Shown here piece after piece: positions 44,281 through 52,850 of a stretch of DNA of 64,000 nucleotides. The stretch lies in contig NZ_JAGYWA010000005.1 in NCBI RefSeq assembly GCF_018383905.1, forward strand, positions 186,001 through 250,000. Direction: 5' to 3'. The translations under genes were made by a program, and so were the position numbers. The notes under the pieces were generated by a model. That model did not search any database. It was not told the origin of the DNA and saw only the letters and a program-made list of their open reading frames with translations. The stretch is from Flavobacterium branchiicola. Its GTDB lineage: Bacteria > Bacteroidota > Bacteroidia > Flavobacteriales > Flavobacteriaceae. The first letter of the stretch is position 1, and every line of letters starts with the position of its first letter.

Positions 44281-45517
44281 GTTCTTTTTGCATATTCAGT
44301 AAATACGCCATATTGGCTATTACGTGATCGTGTTTCTTGACAAACGGGTTTTCCTCATTCCAGACATAACCCGCCAAAACCGCACATATTTTTTCTTTTA
44401 CCTCAGGATTTTCAGGCTGATGAAAAAACAATGTTTGCAAGTTTCCTGTATACCATTCCTGAACATAAGTCGTGAAAACCGCAATTCCGCGTTTCATATA
44501 TTGAGTGAATTCTACCTCCCAATCAACAGGAATTCCTTGTGACTCTTTCAGATATAATTTTGCTGCCAGCATTCCGGATTCCGTCGCAAAAGCAACTCCC
44601 GATGAAAATACGGGATCCAAAAATTCAGAACTGTTTCCTGTTAAGGCAAAACCATCTCCGTACATTCTTTTTACCGCTCTCGAATAATTTTCGAGTTTTA
44701 CAGGTTCAAATAAAAACTCTGTTCCGGCAAATCTCTTGATATAATAATCCGATTTCTGGATCGCATTTCGCAACGCTTCAGCATTATCTTTATTTTCAGA
44801 AAGTGAATTGATAAAATCGGTCGGACCAACAACGCCCAAACTTGTATTTCCGTTCGAAAACGGAATTACCCAAAGCCAAACTTGCGTTTCCAGAATATCA
44901 AAAGAAATCTGAGTTCCCTCCTCGCCTTCTTCTCTATTAATATCTTTTACGTGTGTAAAAATCGAAGAATGCGGATCTAGTTTTGAAGGTGTATCCAAAT
45001 CTAAAAGTCTTGGCAATACACGCCCGTATCCGCTGGAATCAATAATAAAATTGGCGTGGATTTCTTTTAAGTTTCCAGCCGCATCTTTTACAATTGTTTT
45101 CGATTTTTTTCCTTCAAAAGAAACTTCCAGAACTTCACTTTCAAATTCCAGATCAATTCCTTTTCTTATAATTTCCTGCGCCATTGTGTTATCAAAGTCG
45201 GCTCTTGGAACCTGCCAGGTCCAATCCCAGCCCTCTCCAAATTTGATACTGAAATCAAAATTGCAGATTTCTTCTCCCCTTATAAAACGAGCTCCTAATT
45301 TCTTTTCAAAGTTCATTGCATCAAGAGCGTCAAACAATTCAGCTTCAGCAAAATGATCCATAACCCGAGGAATAAGGCTTTCACCCACTACAAGTCTTGG
45401 GAATTTTGCTTTCTCTACAACTTTAACCTTTACCTTATTTTTATGTAGATACGATGCCGAGACACATCCCGAAGGTCCTGCACCAATCACTAAAACATCA
45501 ACAAACTCCTTTGTCAT
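44267..45517 (-). CDS. Flavin-dependent halogenase-like monooxygenase
   Basis: A 416-residue FAD enzyme. The Rossmann motif is VLVIGAGPSGCVSASYLHKN (residues 9-28). FPRLVVGESLIPRVMDHF (about 40-57) and WLWVIPFSNGNTSLGVVGP (about 213-231) place it in the tryptophan-halogenase superfamily; the WxWxIP signature of flavin-dependent halogenases is present. The canonical catalytic Lys region of tryptophan halogenases is not evident, so it may halogenate a carrier-bound phenol or act as a plain oxygenase. Divergent from the tyrosine ammonia-lyase gene, it probably tailors the flexirubin aryl head. Confidence 0.85.
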   Translation of the reverse strand: MTKEFVDVLVIGAGPSGCVSASYLHKNKVKVKVVEKAKFPRLVVGESLIPRVMDHFAEAELFDALDAMNFEKKLGARFIRGEEICNFDFSIKFGEGWDWTWQVPRADFDNTMAQEIIRKGIDLEFESEVLEVSFEGKKSKTIVKDAAGNLKEIHANFIIDSSGYGRVLPRLLDLDTPSKLDPHSSIFTHVKDINREEGEEGTQISFDILETQVWLWVIPFSNGNTSLGVVGPTDFINSLSENKDNAEALRNAIQKSDYYIKRFAGTEFLFEPVKLENYSRAVKRMYGDGFALTGNSSEFLDPVFSSGVAFATESGMLAAKLYLKESQGIPVDWEVEFTQYMKRGIAVFTTYVQEWYTGNLQTLFFHQPENPEVKEKICAVLAGYVWNEENPFVKKHDHVIANMAYLLNMQKEQSPE

Positions 45518-45543
45518 AATAAAAATGTTATGAATTATTAACT

Positions 45544-45551
45544 TACATTTG
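45544..45551 (+). promoter_or_regulatory. Possible promoter of the pigment operon (-7 box)
   Basis: TACATTTG matches TAnnTTTG in the 101-bp divergent spacer and points toward the ammonia-lyase gene, 68 bp before its ATG. No clear -33 TTG is seen. Confidence 0.45.
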
Positions 45552-45618
45552 CCATCATCAAAATAACTACATTTATTTTGATTAATAAAATTAAATTAGC
45601 ACAACCAAAAACGATTTA

Positions 45619-47139
45619 ATGAATACAATTAATGAATATTTAAGTTTAGCAGAATTCGAATCTATTATATTTGGAAATAACAAAGTTGCAATCAGTGATG
45701 TAGTTTTAAACCGGGTAAACGAAAGCTTTAACTTTCTGAAAGAATTTTCGGGAAACAAAATTATATATGGTGTAAATACAGGCTTTGGTCCAATGGCTCA
45801 ATATAGAATTAAAGAGTCAGACCAAATTCAGCTGCAATACAATTTAATAAGAAGCCACTCGTCAGGAACAGGAAAACCATTAAGCCCTGTTTGTGCAAAA
45901 GCGGCAATCCTGGCAAGATTAAATACGCTGTCGTTAGGAAATTCAGGAGTTCATCCTTCTGTTATTCATTTAATGGCGGAGTTAATCAACAAAGATATTA
46001 CTCCCTTAATCTTTGAACACGGAGGTGTTGGAGCAAGTGGAGATTTGGTACAATTATCACACTTGGCTTTAGTCTTAATTGGCGAAGGCGAAGTTTTTTA
46101 TAAAGGCGAAAGAAGACCAACTCCGGAAGTTTTTGAAATTGAAGGTTTAAAACCAATTCAGGTAGAAATTAGAGAAGGTCTGGCTTTGATAAACGGAACT
46201 TCTGTAATGACAGGAATTGGCGTTGTAAATATTCACCATGCTAAAAAATTATTAGACTGGTCTTTAAAATCGTCTTGCGCTATCAACGAATTAGTTCAGG
46301 CTTATGATGATCATTTTTCTGAAGAGTTAAACCAAACCAAACGTCATAAAGGACAACAAGAAGTGGCTGCGCAAATGAGAAAAAATCTTTCGGACAGTAC
46401 TTTAATCCGTAAAAGAGAAGACCATTTATATTCTGGAGAAAATACTGAGGAAATCTTCAAAGAAAAAGTTCAGGAATATTATTCTTTACGATGTGTGCCT
46501 CAAATTCTTGGACCGGTTTTAGAAACCATTAATAATGTTGCTTCTATCCTTGAAGACGAATTTAACTCGGCAAACGACAACCCAATTATAGACGTAAAAA
46601 ACAAACATGTTTATCACGGAGGAAATTTCCACGGCGATTATATTTCGCTTGAAATGGATAAACTGAAAATTGTTATCACAAAATTAACGATGCTGGCAGA
46701 ACGCCAATTGAATTATTTATTAAATTCAAAAATCAACGAATTACTGCCTCCATTCGTAAATCTTGGAACTTTGGGCTTTAACTTCGGAATGCAGGGAGTT
46801 CAGTTTACTGCAACCTCAACAACTGCCGAAAGTCAAATGCTTTCAAACCCAATGTACGTACACAGTATTCCGAACAACAACGACAATCAGGACATTGTAA
46901 GTATGGGAACAAATGCTGCTGTAATTACATCAAAAGTAATCGAAAATGCTTTTGAGGTTCTGGCTATCGAAATGATCACTATTGTTCAGGCAATTGATTA
47001 TTTAGATCAGAAAAATAAAATTTCATCGGTTACTAAAAAATGGTACGACGATGTTCGAAATATTATTCCGGAATTTAAAGAAGATCAGGTAATGTATCCT
47101 TTTGTTCAAAAAGTAAAAGATTACCTTATAAATAGTTAA
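45619..47139 (+). CDS. tal: Tyrosine ammonia-lyase (aromatic amino acid lyase)
   Basis: A 506-residue cytosolic lyase that deaminates L-tyrosine to p-coumarate. The MIO-forming triad is in GGVGASGDLVQLSHLALVL (Ala-Ser-Gly near 143-145). The selectivity region LIRSHSSGTG has His at about 78, which in this superfamily favours Tyr over Phe. The start MNTINEYLSLAEFESIIFG and most of the sequence agree with the F. johnsoniae tyrosine ammonia-lyase as I recall it. p-Coumaroyl would be the starter of the flexirubin aryl polyene chain. Confidence 0.93.
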   Translation: MNTINEYLSLAEFESIIFGNNKVAISDVVLNRVNESFNFLKEFSGNKIIYGVNTGFGPMAQYRIKESDQIQLQYNLIRSHSSGTGKPLSPVCAKAAILARLNTLSLGNSGVHPSVIHLMAELINKDITPLIFEHGGVGASGDLVQLSHLALVLIGEGEVFYKGERRPTPEVFEIEGLKPIQVEIREGLALINGTSVMTGIGVVNIHHAKKLLDWSLKSSCAINELVQAYDDHFSEELNQTKRHKGQQEVAAQMRKNLSDSTLIRKREDHLYSGENTEEIFKEKVQEYYSLRCVPQILGPVLETINNVASILEDEFNSANDNPIIDVKNKHVYHGGNFHGDYISLEMDKLKIVITKLTMLAERQLNYLLNSKINELLPPFVNLGTLGFNFGMQGVQFTATSTTAESQMLSNPMYVHSIPNNNDNQDIVSMGTNAAVITSKVIENAFEVLAIEMITIVQAIDYLDQKNKISSVTKKWYDDVRNIIPEFKEDQVMYPFVQKVKDYLINS

Positions 47140-47177
47140 TTATTTATTTCACATATTAATATTGAATCTTAAAAATC

Positions 47178-48404
47178 ATGAAAAAACCGCTTATTTTTTT
47201 ATTGCTAGTATTCATTCAATCTGTTAATAGTCAAGAACTGGCATTAGTTAAAAAGAATTCAAAAATTGGCTATCTGTCTAAAGACGGATCTTTTGCCATC
47301 GAGCCTCAGTTTAAATCTGCCAAAAGTTTCTACGAAGGTTTAGCTGCCGCTGAAAACGGTGGAAAATGGGGATATATCGACACAAAGGGAAACTTTGCAA
47401 TTCCTGCTACTTTTGATAATGCTAAAGATTTTAACAGCGGAATCGCTATCGTACAAAAAGATAAGAACTGGGTTTATATTAATACGAAAGGAGAGATTCA
47501 AAAAGCACCCGATTCAGAGAAATTATTTGACTTTAATTATGGTGTGGCTTTTATTAGACAAAATAACAAAGTGGGATTAATCAATCCAAAAATGGAAATT
47601 GTTCTACAGCCAAAATACGATCAGATTAAATCTTTTGAAAATGGTTTTGCCAGAGTTGAAAACAACAAAAAATGGGGAATCATTAATACCCAAGGAAAAG
47701 AAGTCGTAGAAGTTGCTTATGACGAAGTAGGTAATTATTTTAAAAATGTAGCCTGGGCAAAAAAAGAGAAAACTTTTGGTCTGGTAAATTCAGGGAATTT
47801 TATTCCGGTAGATGGTGCCGAAAAAATCTGGGATTTTGAAACACAAGATTTGACATTTGCCAAAAAGAATGGAAAAATCGGATTTATTGACCTTAAAGGA
47901 AACTGGGCTATTTTGCCTATTTATGATAAAGGAAAAGCTTTTTCTAAAAATTTAGCTCCGGTTTTAGTTGGAAAAAAATGGGGATATATCAATTTAAAAG
48001 GTGATTTTATAATTGAACCAACTTATAATGATGCCGAAGTTTTTGGCTCAAATGGTTTGGCTCCGGTTAAAGAAAGTAACTGGGGATTTATCAATGAAAG
48101 TGGAAAACTGGTAATTCCGACACAATACGGAATCACAGCAAACGGAATTGTGGCTATGTTTATCGATCAGGATAAAGGTTTTATAAATGGTGTTGCGAGA
48201 GTAAAAAATGAAGGAAAATGGGGATTTCTTAAACCAGACGGAACAGTTTTAGCCAACCAATGGTTTGATAACGCAGAACTTTTCTCTAAAACAGCAGAGA
48301 AAAAAGTAATAGCTGAAGCTCCTGCAGAAAAACCAAAAGAGGAGACAAAAACGGCAAAAGCTGCACCAAAAGCAGTAAAAAAACCGGCTAGTAAAAAAAA
48401 GTAA
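47178..48404 (+). CDS. Exported WG-repeat protein
   Basis: A 408-residue protein with a signal peptide (MKKPLIFLLLVFIQSVNSQ) and about seven to nine WG/beta-hairpin repeats, such as KWGYIDTKGNFAIPATFDNA, KWGIINTQGKEVVEVAYDEV and KWGYINLKGDFIIEPTYNDA. The tail is Lys/Ala/Pro-rich with an alkaline end (KAVKKPASKKK). WG repeats are thought to be ligand- or protein-binding. It lies 38 bp after tal and 28 bp before the reductase, so it belongs to the operon, though its pigment role is unknown. Confidence 0.88.
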   Translation: MKKPLIFLLLVFIQSVNSQELALVKKNSKIGYLSKDGSFAIEPQFKSAKSFYEGLAAAENGGKWGYIDTKGNFAIPATFDNAKDFNSGIAIVQKDKNWVYINTKGEIQKAPDSEKLFDFNYGVAFIRQNNKVGLINPKMEIVLQPKYDQIKSFENGFARVENNKKWGIINTQGKEVVEVAYDEVGNYFKNVAWAKKEKTFGLVNSGNFIPVDGAEKIWDFETQDLTFAKKNGKIGFIDLKGNWAILPIYDKGKAFSKNLAPVLVGKKWGYINLKGDFIIEPTYNDAEVFGSNGLAPVKESNWGFINESGKLVIPTQYGITANGIVAMFIDQDKGFINGVARVKNEGKWGFLKPDGTVLANQWFDNAELFSKTAEKKVIAEAPAEKPKEETKTAKAAPKAVKKPASKKK

Positions 48405-48432
48405 TAAAATAGCTTACGAATAAAGAATAAAT

Positions 48433-49164
48433 ATGAAATGTGTATTAGTAACAGGCGGTTCAAGAGGAATTGGAAGTGCTATTTGTAAAAAATTAGCCGT
48501 TGAATCTAATTATCATATTCTGATCAATTACCATTCAAACAAAACCGCCGCCGAAGAGACACTTCAGGAAGTACAAAAATTAGGCAAAACTGGAGAAATC
48601 TTAGGTTTTGATGTTTCTAATTTTGAAGAAGTTCAGAACGTTTTAACAAAATGGCAGGAAACAAATCCCGAAGCTATTGTTGAAGCTATTGTAAACAATG
48701 CCGGAATTACAAAAGACGGTCTTTTTATGTGGATGACTCCCGAAGACTGGAACGGTGTTGTAAACACAAGTCTAAACGGATTTTTTAATGTAACGCAGTT
48801 TTTTATTCAAAAAATGCTGCGCAATAAATATGGCCGAATCGTAAATATGGTTTCGGTTTCGGGAGTAAAAGGAACTGCCGGACAAACTAATTATTCGGCT
48901 GCAAAAGGAGCAATAGTTGCTGCAACAAAAGCTTTGGCACAAGAAGTTGCCAAACGTAACATTACAGTAAATGCTGTAGCACCGGGTTTCATAAAAACAG
49001 ACATGACAAGCCAGCTTGACGAGAAAGAATTATTAAAACTAATTCCGGTAAATCGTTTTGGCGAAGCAGAAGAAGTAGCCGATTTGGTAAGCTTTTTGAT
49101 CTCTAAAAAATCAAGTTATATCACTGGCGAAATTATTAACATAAACGGAGGAATATATTCTTAA
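48433..49164 (+). CDS. 3-oxoacyl-ACP reductase (FabG-like)
   Basis: A 243-residue short-chain dehydrogenase. NADP motif VLVTGGSRGIGSAI (residues 4-17), NNAGITKDGLF (about 86-96), catalytic Ser in MVSVSGVKG (about 138) and the YSAAK motif (Tyr near 151, Lys near 155). It would reduce the beta-keto group on each round of aryl polyene extension. The KS gene follows after about 200 bp holding a small palindromic repeat. Confidence 0.93.
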   Translation: MKCVLVTGGSRGIGSAICKKLAVESNYHILINYHSNKTAAEETLQEVQKLGKTGEILGFDVSNFEEVQNVLTKWQETNPEAIVEAIVNNAGITKDGLFMWMTPEDWNGVVNTSLNGFFNVTQFFIQKMLRNKYGRIVNMVSVSGVKGTAGQTNYSAAKGAIVAATKALAQEVAKRNITVNAVAPGFIKTDMTSQLDEKELLKLIPVNRFGEAEEVADLVSFLISKKSSYITGEIININGGIYS

Positions 49165-49225
49165 GAATACTATGTTTGCATATTATTTTTAAGTTTTAAC
49201 TAAAAATAGTCAAAATTGCTCACAA

Positions 49226-49243
49226 TCCCGATAACAATCGGGA
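49226..49243. repeat. TCCCGATAACAATCGGGA repeat
   Basis: An imperfect palindrome of the family seen at 16734 and 17731, in the 201-bp gap between the reductase and ketosynthase genes. The rest of the gap holds short CTTTGTGCCTTTG repeats and no recognisable gene. Confidence 0.6.
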
Positions 49244-49365
49244 GCCAAATCGCAAAGTTTAATTAAACTAAAATTTAAATAAAATAAAAACTTTGCGCCT
49301 TTGTGTCTTTGTGAGATTAAATATTAAAAACCTTTGTGCCTTTGTTTAAAAAATTACTTTGAAAG

Positions 49366-50604
49366 ATGATGAATAAGAGAGTTGTAATTACTGGAATGGG
49401 AATTTATTCTTGTATCGGAACTTCTTTAGACGAAGTAAAGGAATCTTTGTACGAAGGAAAATCCGGTATTAAATTTGACCCAGAACGAAAAGAATTTGGT
49501 TTTCAATCTGCCTTAACTGGTATAGTTCCGAAAGCAGATTTAAAAAATTTACTGACACGCAGACAGCGTATGAGTATTGGTGAAGAAACCGAATACGCAT
49601 ACATGGCTACTATAGAAGCATTGAAAAATGCCAATATCAACGATGCTTTTTTTGAAGAAAGAGAAGTTGGAATCATGTACGGAAACGACAGCGTTTCTAA
49701 AGCTATTATTGATGCTACAGATATTGTTCGCGAGAAAAAAGACACCGCTTTAATAGGTTCTGGTGCGATTTTCAAATCGATGAATTCTACTGTTACCATG
49801 AATCTTTCTACTATTTTTAAACTTCGTGGTATCAATTTAACGGTTAGTGCAGCCTGCGCGAGCGGCTCACATTCTATAGGACTGGCTTATTTTTTAATCA
49901 AAAGTGGTTTTCAGGATATAATTATTACCGGAGGAGCGCAGGAAATTAACAAATATGCCATGAGCAGTTTTGATGGTTTAGGTGTTTTTTCTAACAGAGA
50001 AAGTGATCCTGAAAAAGCTTCAAGACCTTTTGACGCAGGTCGCGACGGATTAATTCCGAGCGGTGGCGGTGCAACTTTAATTTTGGAAAGTTATGAATCT
50101 GCTATTGCCCGAGGTGCCAATATTATTGCCGAAGTTGTAGGTTATGGTTTCTCATCAAATGGCGGACATATTTCGACTCCAAATGTCGAAGGCCCGTCTA
50201 TAGCCATGCAACGAGCACTTGACGATGCAAAATTAACAGCTTCAGACATTCAATATATAAATGCACATGCTACCTCAACTCCCGTTGGTGATGCAAATGA
50301 AGCAAAAGCAATCTTTGAAGTTTTTGGAGAAAAAAATCCTCCTGTAAGTTCTACAAAATCAATGACAGGCCACGAATGCTGGATGGCTGGGGCCAGTGAA
50401 GTCATCTATTCTATACTAATGATGCAGAACGATTTTATCGCGCCAAACATCAATTTAGAACATCCGGATGAAGATGCATCTAAATTAAATTTAGTTAAAA
50501 CTACGTTAAACAAAAAATTTGACATATTTTTGTCCAATTCTTTCGGTTTCGGAGGAACCAACTCTGCGTTGGTGGTTAAAAAGTTTAAATTAAACAATGA
50601 ATAA
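49366..50604 (+). CDS. Beta-ketoacyl-ACP synthase (FabF-type)
   Basis: A 412-residue condensing enzyme. It starts NKRVVITGMGIYSCIGTSLD; the nucleophile Cys lies in VSAACASGSHSIG (about 164). His residues of the catalytic triad lie in INAHATSTPVGDANE (about 306) and STKSMTGHECWMAGASE (about 341). The tail LSNSFGFGGTNSALVV is typical. This is an active-looking chain-extending KS for the aryl polyene. Its stop overlaps the start of the ACP gene by 8 bp. Confidence 0.95.
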   Translation: MMNKRVVITGMGIYSCIGTSLDEVKESLYEGKSGIKFDPERKEFGFQSALTGIVPKADLKNLLTRRQRMSIGEETEYAYMATIEALKNANINDAFFEEREVGIMYGNDSVSKAIIDATDIVREKKDTALIGSGAIFKSMNSTVTMNLSTIFKLRGINLTVSAACASGSHSIGLAYFLIKSGFQDIIITGGAQEINKYAMSSFDGLGVFSNRESDPEKASRPFDAGRDGLIPSGGGATLILESYESAIARGANIIAEVVGYGFSSNGGHISTPNVEGPSIAMQRALDDAKLTASDIQYINAHATSTPVGDANEAKAIFEVFGEKNPPVSSTKSMTGHECWMAGASEVIYSILMMQNDFIAPNINLEHPDEDASKLNLVKTTLNKKFDIFLSNSFGFGGTNSALVVKKFKLNNE

Positions 50605-50851
50605 AGAAGAGATTATAACGAGAATTAATGGTTTTTTGGTTGATGAGTTTGAAGTAGACAATGATGAAATTGAACCAGATGCTAATTTAAAAGATACACT
50701 TGGGTTAGATAGTTTAGATTATGTTGATTTAGTTGTTTCAATTGAATCTAACTTTGGTGTAAAACTGGTTGAAGCAGATTTCGTTGGAATTGCGACTTTT
50801 CAGAACTTCTATGACCTGATTGAAACCAAGATAAAAGCTAAAACTGCTTAA
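50597..50851 (+). CDS. Acyl carrier protein
   Basis: An 84-residue acidic carrier protein. The phosphopantetheine Ser is in LGLDSLDYVDLVV (about residue 39). The ATG lies within ATGAATAA at the KS stop, so translation is coupled, and its stop overlaps the next start (TAATG). It is the dedicated carrier for the growing aryl polyene chain. Confidence 0.95.
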   Translation: MNKEEIITRINGFLVDEFEVDNDEIEPDANLKDTLGLDSLDYVDLVVSIESNFGVKLVEADFVGIATFQNFYDLIETKIKAKTA

Positions 50852-51729
50852 TGAGTCAATGGGATGGCAAATCTAAAGGAACAGTTTTAGGCTATAAAAT
50901 ATTCGTTTTTTTAATACAAAAAGCGGGTGTTAAGTCTGCTTATGTCTTACTTTATTTTGTTGCTACCTATTATTTCCTGTTTCTTAAAAAAAGCAATCAG
51001 GCGATTTTTTATTATTTTAAGGAAAGACTTAATTACTCTAATTTCCAATCCAAAAAAATGGTTTTCAAAAGTTACTACACTTTTGGACAGACTATTATTG
51101 ATAAAATTTCGATTTCGGCTGGTCTGCGAAATAAATTCTCCTATGAATTTGACGGAATCGAAATTCTGAAAAAACTTTTGGAAGAAAAAAAAGGCGGTGT
51201 CCTAATTAGTGCACACGTTGGAAATTTTGAAATCGCCGAGCACTTTTTTGGCGATATTGATCTTGATTTTCAGATTAATTTAGTTACAACAGATTTAGAA
51301 CATTCGGCTATTAAAAATTATCTGGAAAGCGTTACTCAAAAACCTAATGTAAAGTTTATTATTATCAGAGATGATCTCTCTCATATTTTTGAGATTAATG
51401 CAGCTTTAGCGAATAATGAATTAGTCTGCTTCACAGGCGACCGTTATTTTGAAGGTACCAAATCTCTTTCGGCAGAAATTCTGGGTAAAGAAGCCAATTT
51501 TCCGGCTGGTCCGTTTTTAATTGCTTCCCGATTAAAAGTTCCGGTTGTGTTTGTTTATGTTATGAAAGAATCCAATCTTCATTATCATTTATACGCCCGC
51601 GAAGCCATAGTAAAACACCGCGACGAAAAAGCGTTATTACAAGAATATGTAAAAAGTGTTGAAACTATTGTAAAAAAATACCCTTTGCAATGGTTCAATT
51701 ATTTCGATTTCTGGAATGATTTGAAATAA
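50851..51729 (+). CDS. LpxL/HtrB-like acyltransferase
   Basis: A 292-residue member of the lysophospholipid/lipid A acyltransferase family. One hydrophobic segment near the N-terminus (SAYVLLYFVATYYFLFL) and the family's catalytic HX4E motif in LISAHVGNFEIAEHF (about 120-134) are visible, with CFTGDRYF (about 192) and FPAGPFLIASRLKVPVVFVYV. Similar genes occur in aryl polyene clusters, where they may join the polyene acyl group to its lipid or resorcinol partner. The acceptor is not known from sequence. Confidence 0.88.
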   Translation: MSQWDGKSKGTVLGYKIFVFLIQKAGVKSAYVLLYFVATYYFLFLKKSNQAIFYYFKERLNYSNFQSKKMVFKSYYTFGQTIIDKISISAGLRNKFSYEFDGIEILKKLLEEKKGGVLISAHVGNFEIAEHFFGDIDLDFQINLVTTDLEHSAIKNYLESVTQKPNVKFIIIRDDLSHIFEINAALANNELVCFTGDRYFEGTKSLSAEILGKEANFPAGPFLIASRLKVPVVFVYVMKESNLHYHLYAREAIVKHRDEKALLQEYVKSVETIVKKYPLQWFNYFDFWNDLK

Positions 51730-51733
51730 AAAA

Positions 51734-51861
51734 TTGCCACGAATTTCACGAATTTACACCAATTACTAGACTTCTTTAGATTTGTGAAATTGCAAAATAT
51801 CGATTTTAAAAGGTTTTTTTTCTGCGCTTGTATTTACGAAAATTCGTGAAATTCGTGGCAA
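51734..51861. repeat. Palindromic repeat, GCCACGAATTTCACGAATT type
   Basis: TTGCCACGAATTTCACGAAT plus TT (51734-51755) recurs as its exact inverse at 51840-51861, enclosing about 85 bp. Each arm holds two tandem CACGAATT units. It occupies most of the 201-bp gap before darA. Confidence 0.75.
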
Positions 51862-51896
51862 ACAAAAACAAGAAAATTCGTTTAAATAAATTTACC

Positions 51897-51904
51897 TATT
51901 TTTG
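51897..51904 (+). promoter_or_regulatory. Possible internal promoter before darA (-7 box)
   Basis: TATTTTTG matches TAnnTTTG and lies 27 bp before the darA ATG, just after the palindromic element, so darA-darB onward may be a separate transcription unit. Confidence 0.5.
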
Positions 51905-51930
51905 CTTGCAACCAAAGCAAATAACCCTAA

Positions 51931-52833
51931 ATGAAAAATGTTCTCGTTATCTTTTATTCTCAATCCGGGCAACTGGAGTCTATTGCTCGTAATATTGCCA
52001 AACCCTTTTTAAATTCGGAGGATATAAAAGTAACTTTTCACGAAATTCAATTAGAAAAACCCTTTCCCTTTCCGTGGAATAAAACCACTTTTTTTGATGC
52101 TTTCCCGGAATCTTTTCTGCAAATCCCAACAGCTTTAAAACCCGTTTCAGATGAGATTTTAAACACAAAATTTGATTTGGTTCTTTTACATTATCAGGTT
52201 TGGTATTTATCGCCTTCGATTCCTATGAATTCATTTCTAAAAAGTCCCGAAGCAAAATCCATTCTCAACAACACCCCGGTTATTACCATAAACGGTTCAA
52301 GAAACATGTGGATAATGGCGCAGGAAAAAGTAAAAGTTTTATTGAAAGAAGCCAATGCAAAACTGGTAGGAAATGTAGCGTTGGTTGATCGCGTTGGAAA
52401 TTTAATCAGTGTGATTACGATTGTAAACTGGATGTTTTCGGGTGTTAAGAAAAGGTATTTAGGCTTTTTCCCTTTACCCGGAGTTTCAGATAAAGACATT
52501 CAGGAATCGGATAAATTTGGAGAAGTTATACTTTCAGAATTCAAACAAAACAAATTAGACACTTTACAGCCAAAACTAGCCGAAATTGGAGCCGTAAAAA
52601 TCAGTCCATATTTAGTTACCGTTGACAAAACAGCTAACAAAATATTTAATAAATGGTCTAATTTCATTCATAAAAACAATAAAAACAGAAAAGTACTTCT
52701 TAAATTATTTTATGTTTATTTATTCCTTGCTATATGGTTAATCTCACCAATAGTATATATATTGCATGTTATTACCTATCCATTAAAGTTCAAAACCATA
52801 AAAAGACAAACTCAATATTATCAGGGAGTTTAG
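51931..52833 (+). CDS. darA: Dialkylresorcinol-forming enzyme DarA
   Basis: A 300-residue protein. The N-terminal flavodoxin-like fold (VLVIFYSQSGQLESIARNIA; later NTPVITINGSRNMW) suggests a flavin or NAD(P)H oxidoreductase. A hydrophobic C-terminal pair (VYLFLAIWLISPIVYILHVI) suggests membrane attachment. The sequence fits DarA proteins, which aromatise the cyclohexanedione made by DarB into 2,5-dialkylresorcinol, the lipid half of flexirubin. It lies directly before darB, the usual pair. Confidence 0.9.
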   Translation: MKNVLVIFYSQSGQLESIARNIAKPFLNSEDIKVTFHEIQLEKPFPFPWNKTTFFDAFPESFLQIPTALKPVSDEILNTKFDLVLLHYQVWYLSPSIPMNSFLKSPEAKSILNNTPVITINGSRNMWIMAQEKVKVLLKEANAKLVGNVALVDRVGNLISVITIVNWMFSGVKKRYLGFFPLPGVSDKDIQESDKFGEVILSEFKQNKLDTLQPKLAEIGAVKISPYLVTVDKTANKIFNKWSNFIHKNNKNRKVLLKLFYVYLFLAIWLISPIVYILHVITYPLKFKTIKRQTQYYQGV

Positions 52834-52850
52834 AAGACCATATTTAGATT

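Noticed and set aside
37904..44290. Classical integrative element or prophage
   Set aside because: Bracketing repeats exist, but no integrase, transposase or phage gene lies between them.
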